The notes under the pieces are model-generated. The model was not told where the DNA came from and made no database searches. It saw nothing but the letters and a program-made list of their open reading frames with translations. Below are positions 36,188 through 39,025 of a stretch of 39,025 nt of DNA, piece by piece. Origin of the DNA: Cupriavidus sp. UYMMa02A (GTDB lineage Bacteria; Pseudomonadota; Gammaproteobacteria; Burkholderiales; Burkholderiaceae); contig LRMT01000088.1 in NCBI GenBank assembly GCA_001725945.1, positions 1 through 39,025 of the forward strand, read 5' to 3'. The number at the start of each line of letters is the position of its first letter. Position 1 is the first letter of the stretch. Both the position numbers and the translations under genes were made by a program.

Positions 36188-36959
36188 TTTCAATATAATT
36201 TCCTCGCTGTTCCGGCCAATGACCGGCAGCGCAGACCTGTGTAAGCGATTTACCGCATTTTACACTTGGGGTTGCCGCCAGCCCTTCCGTCTCCCGCTTA
36301 TTCGCGTAACCCGCAAAGCGCCAGATGGGAAAATGGCGGCAAAGCAGCACGCGCGCAGTTGCCGGCGCGCAGGAAGTCGCCCATAGGTGGCTTCGGCAAG
36401 GCCGGCAATTACGTGGGAACAAAGTGTTCAGGTAATACAGAATTCAAGGGCGGATGCCATGTGGCATCCGCTTCGGTGAGAGAAAGTCCCGCCGCACCGG
36501 GAAACGGTGCCGGCCGCAGGCGGTGCCTGCCCCCTGACTAGAAATACCGGCGCCCGGTCGCAGAACTCCAAGAAGTAGTAGGTGCGCCCGCCAGGAGATG
36601 TCAGGAGGCAAATGGCCCGACGTGCCGTGTCCGAAAAACTTGCTCTTTGACGCGTCTAGGCCTTCCGTGGCCGGCCGCGATGCCGCCAGCGCCGGTTGCG
36701 CCGGTCCCGCATCGCCACCGGCATCCGGGAACGCGCCGGATCTCTGCGAAAAGAGCAGTAGCCGGCGTTCTCTCCCGCCACGCGGACGTTCTCGCGGCGT
36801 CGTCGCCTCTCTTTCACCCGCGCCCAGCCGGTTGCGTTCCGACGCAATCTGGCGCTTTTCGGCAATTCTCGCGCCTCGCTTCGCTCCCTTGCGTGCTTCA
36901 TCGATAGCCGCGGACACCGCTTGACGGTGCCATCCGCGACACTGGAGTGAGGTATTGCG
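36188..36959 (+). promoter_or_regulatory. rluC-rne divergent spacer and rne 5' leader
   Basis: 772 bases without a convincing gene. It must hold the two divergent promoters; AT-rich DNA near 36245-36266 is the likely promoter region, though I cannot assign boxes confidently. Hairpins on the rne strand: GCGGATGCC-ATGT-GGCATCCGC (36450-36471), GCACCG-GGAAA-CGGTGC (36494-36510), and CGCGGA-CACCG-CTTGA-CGGTG-CCA-TCCGCG (36909-36938), which ends 21 bases before the ATG and just before the GGAGTGAGGT ribosome site. A long structured leader fits the known autoregulation of rne in enterobacteria, but similarity to that element is not seen. Confidence 0.55.
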
Positions 36960-38905
36960 ATGAAACGCATGCTGTTCAACGCGACGCAACAGGAAGAATT
37001 GCGCGTCGCCATCGTCGACGGTCAGAAACTGATCGATATCGACATCGAGACTGCCGGGCGCGAACAGCGCAAGGGCAACATCTACAAGGGTGTCATCACC
37101 CGCATCGAACCCTCGCTCGAAGCCTGCTTCGTCAACTACGGCGAAGAGCGCCACGGCTTCCTGCCGTTCAAGGAAGTGGCCCGCGCCTTCTTCAAGGAAG
37201 GCATCGACGTGCGCAACGCGCGCATCCAGGATGCCCTGCACGAAGGCCAGGAACTGATCGTCCAGGTCGAGAAGGAAGAGCGCGGCAACAAGGGCGCGGC
37301 CCTGACGACCTTCATCTCGCTGGCCGGCCGTTACCTGGTGCTGATGCCGAACAACCCGCGCGGCGGTGGCGTCTCGCGCCGCATCGAGGGTGAAGACCGC
37401 CAGGAACTGCGCGAAACCATGTCGCAGCTGGAGGTACCGGACGGCATGAGCATCATCGCCCGTACCGCCGGCATCGGCCGCTCGGCCGAGGAACTGCAGT
37501 GGGACCTGAACTACCTGCTGCAACTGTGGAAGGCCATTGACGGCGCCGCCGGCGACAACAGGGCCCCGCTGCTGATCTACCTGGAATCGAGCCTGGTCAT
37601 CCGCGCGATCCGCGACTACTTCCAGCCGGATATCGGCGAGATCCTGATCGACACCGACGAGATCTACGAACAGGCCCGCGCCTTCATGAGCGTGGTGATG
37701 CCTGACAACATGAGCCGCGTGAAGAAGTACCGGGACGACGTGCCGCTCTTCTCGCGCTTCCAGATCGAACACCAGATCGAGTCGGCCTACTCGCGCATGG
37801 TCATGCTGCCGTCGGGCGGCGCCATCGTGATCGACCACACCGAGGCGCTGGTTTCCGTGGACGTGAACTCGGCCCGCGCCACCAAGGGCGCCGACATCGA
37901 GGAAACCGCGCTGCGCACGAACCTCGAGGCTGCCGACGAAATCGCTCGCCAGCTGCGCCTGCGCGACCTCGGCGGCCTGATCGTGATCGACTTCATCGAC
38001 ATGGAGTCGGGCAAGGCCCAGAAGGACGTGGAAACCCGCCTGAAGGACGCGCTGCGTCACGACCGCGCGCGCGTGCAGATGGGCAAGATCAGCCGTTTCG
38101 GCCTGATGGAGCTGTCGCGCCAGCGCCTGCGTCCGTCGCTGTCGGAGGGCTCGCACATCACTTGCCCGCGCTGCAATGGCACGGGCCATATCCGCGATAC
38201 CGAATCGTCTGCCCTGCAGGTGCTGCGCATCATCCAGGAAGAGGCGATGAAGGAAAACACCGCCGCCATCCACTGCCAGGTACCGGTGGAGGTCGCTGCC
38301 TTCCTGCTCAACGAGAAGCGCCAGGAAATCAACCTGATCGAACTGCGCTTCAAGGTCAATGTGCTGCTGATTCCGAACAAGCACCTGGAAACGCCGCACT
38401 ACAAGCTGGAGCGCCTGCGCCACGACGATCCGCGCCTGGAAGAAGGCATGGCCAGCTACCGCATGGCAGAAGCCGCCGCCAAGGAACTGGAGGCGGACAC
38501 CAGCTACAGCGCACGCAAGAAGGAAGACGCCAAGCCGCGCCAGGAAGCTGCCGTCAAGGGCATCACGCCGGAACAGCCGGCGCTGTGTCGGTGCCGCGCG
38601 CGAGCGCGCACCGCGTCCGGAGGCAACTCCCGTGGCCCCGCCCGTACCGGCGACCAGGCCTGTGGAAGGCGGTGGCTTCATCGCCTGGCTGAAGGGCCTG
38701 TTCGGCGCCCGCCCGGCAGCAGCCCCGGTGGTTGTGGAACCGGCCAAGCCGTCGCCAGCGAGACGCGCAGCACCGAAGGCCGTCGTGACCGCGGCCAGCG
38801 TGGCGAAGGCCGCGGCCAGGGCCAGCGTGGTGAGCGCGGCGAACGTGGTGAACGTGGTGAACGTGGTGAACGCGGCGAGCGCGGCGAACGCCAGCGCGGC
38901 GATCT
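36960..38905 (+). CDS. rne: Ribonuclease E, catalytic half and part of the C-terminal region (frame broken three times)
   Basis: An essential endoribonuclease for mRNA decay and tRNA/rRNA maturation. Order: S1 domain (residues about 38-120, [20 protein letters not shown]), 5' sensor, then the DNase I-like catalytic part with [13 protein letters not shown] and [17 protein letters not shown] holding the metal-binding aspartates, and the Zn-link CPRCNGTG. The frame is intact to about 38580. Missing bases at about 38584, 38608 and 38762 then restore [26 protein letters not shown] and the Arg-rich repeat segment. After QRGD (about 38905) the sequence no longer looks like RNase E, so the rest of the non-catalytic tail is missing or replaced. 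Confidence 0.92.
38829..38891 (+). repeat. 9-base tandem repeat encoding Gly-Glu-Arg x7 in RNase E
   Basis: Seven consecutive GGT/GGC-GAA/GAG-CGT/CGC triplet units encode GER repeats in the Arg-rich, RNA-binding part of the RNase E tail. Units differ only at third positions, so the array is close to a true DNA tandem repeat and may vary in copy number. Confidence 0.85.
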
Positions 38906-38938
38906 GCCCCATCTTTGGAGACACCTGGAGGAAATAAA

Positions 38939-39025
38939 ATGTCAAAAGACATCGGATGCAGATGTTCGCCAGCGACTATCGGACTGGCACCCTTCGTCCT
39001 GACCACTGCGGCGGTGCTCGTGCTA
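38939..39025 (+). CDS. Start of an unidentified membrane or exported protein, cut by the window end
   Basis: An ATG at 38939 follows a strong ribosome site (TGGAGG, with AAATAAA between). The frame stays open to the window edge, 29 codons. It reads [20 protein letters not shown] followed by LTTAAVLVL, a short polar start and a hydrophobic segment. The gene lies immediately after the point where RNase E similarity ends. The RNase E frame would continue through it to 39000 as unrelated sequence. It is too short to classify, and a missing base within it is possible given the rest of the window. Confidence 0.4.
   Translation, partial: MSKDIGCRCSPATIGLAPFVLTTAAVLVL

Noticed and set aside
36474..36540. 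GAGAGAAAGTCC followed by GGGAAACGGTG and TGCCCCCTGAC in the rne leader, resembling RNase P RNA or a cobalamin riboswitch
   Set aside because: The RNase P AGGAAAGTCCG core is not matched and none of its other conserved regions follow. The cobalamin B12-box GCCACTG is missing, and rne is not a cobalamin gene.
36444..38945. An 833-codon open frame on the minus strand opposite rne
   Set aside because: It is the complement of a GC-rich real gene, its composition is Ala/Arg/Val/Leu low complexity, and it has no recognisable domain. It is a codon-bias shadow, though its run into the rne leader is striking.

Overview
The window reads as a GC-rich betaproteobacterial chromosome segment from the Burkholderiaceae, most likely Cupriavidus or a close Ralstonia relative. 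This rests on gene order (exbB-exbD-hemP; tRNA-Cys/tRNA-Gly beside pgsA; earP-efp; an unbroken rpoE-rseA-rseB-mucD-lepA-lepB-DUF4845-rnc-era-recO-pdxJ-acpS-nagZ run; rpmF-plsX-fabH-fabD-fabG-acpP-fabF; rluC divergent from rne) and on protein character. No species is claimed. Almost everything is core genome: no insertion sequence, phage, integron or CRISPR array was seen.

Layout. 1-121 holds two minus-strand fragments of FtsX-type ABC permeases, joined abruptly to the C-terminal domain of a TonB protein. 122-2643 is an iron/heme block: TonB fragment, exbB, exbD, a Fur-box promoter, hemP, and on the other strand a GlcG/HbpS-family protein. 2824-3667 carries two small secreted repeat proteins on the minus strand (a 12-residue Asp-rich repeat and a Tyr-Tyr-Gly repeat). 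3871-6409 has tRNA-Leu(UAA), a YeiH transporter divergent from its LysR regulator, tRNA-Cys(GCA) and tRNA-Gly(GCC). 6563-9249 is pgsA and uvrC; 9376-11334 is earP and efp, the arginine rhamnosyltransferase and its substrate EF-P. 11431-23876 is a long minus-strand series from rpoE down to nagZ that joins envelope-stress control (RpoE, RseA, RseB, MucD) to protein export (LepB), translation (LepA, Era), RNA processing (RNase III), repair (RecO), and PLP, ACP and cell-wall functions. 24514-31280 is the fatty-acid synthesis cluster with rpmF and yceD. 31436-32780 is yceF/maf plus a tetrapyrrole-methylase-family enzyme. 32857-36187 is an S49 peptidase, a small Rieske protein, a HAD phosphatase and RluC, divergent from rne (36960 onward).

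The dominant oddity is frame damage. About 35 positions in some twenty genes, including essential ones (era, lepB, acpS, fabG, plsX, rne), need one extra base to restore the family sequence. Every resolvable case is a -1 event, usually in a short homopolymer. This points to deletion-type sequencing or assembly error, not to pseudogenes, so I give full reconstructed gene extents and list the break points. Both ends of the window (about the first 120 and last 120 bases) also look like sequence unrelated to the adjoining gene, as expected at poorly assembled contig ends or rearrangement junctions.

The least familiar items are the two secreted repeat proteins, a two-membrane-segment protein between rpoE and fabF, a large hairpin between acpP and fabF, a strong terminator-like hairpin between rpmF and plsX, and a structured 772-base region upstream of rne.
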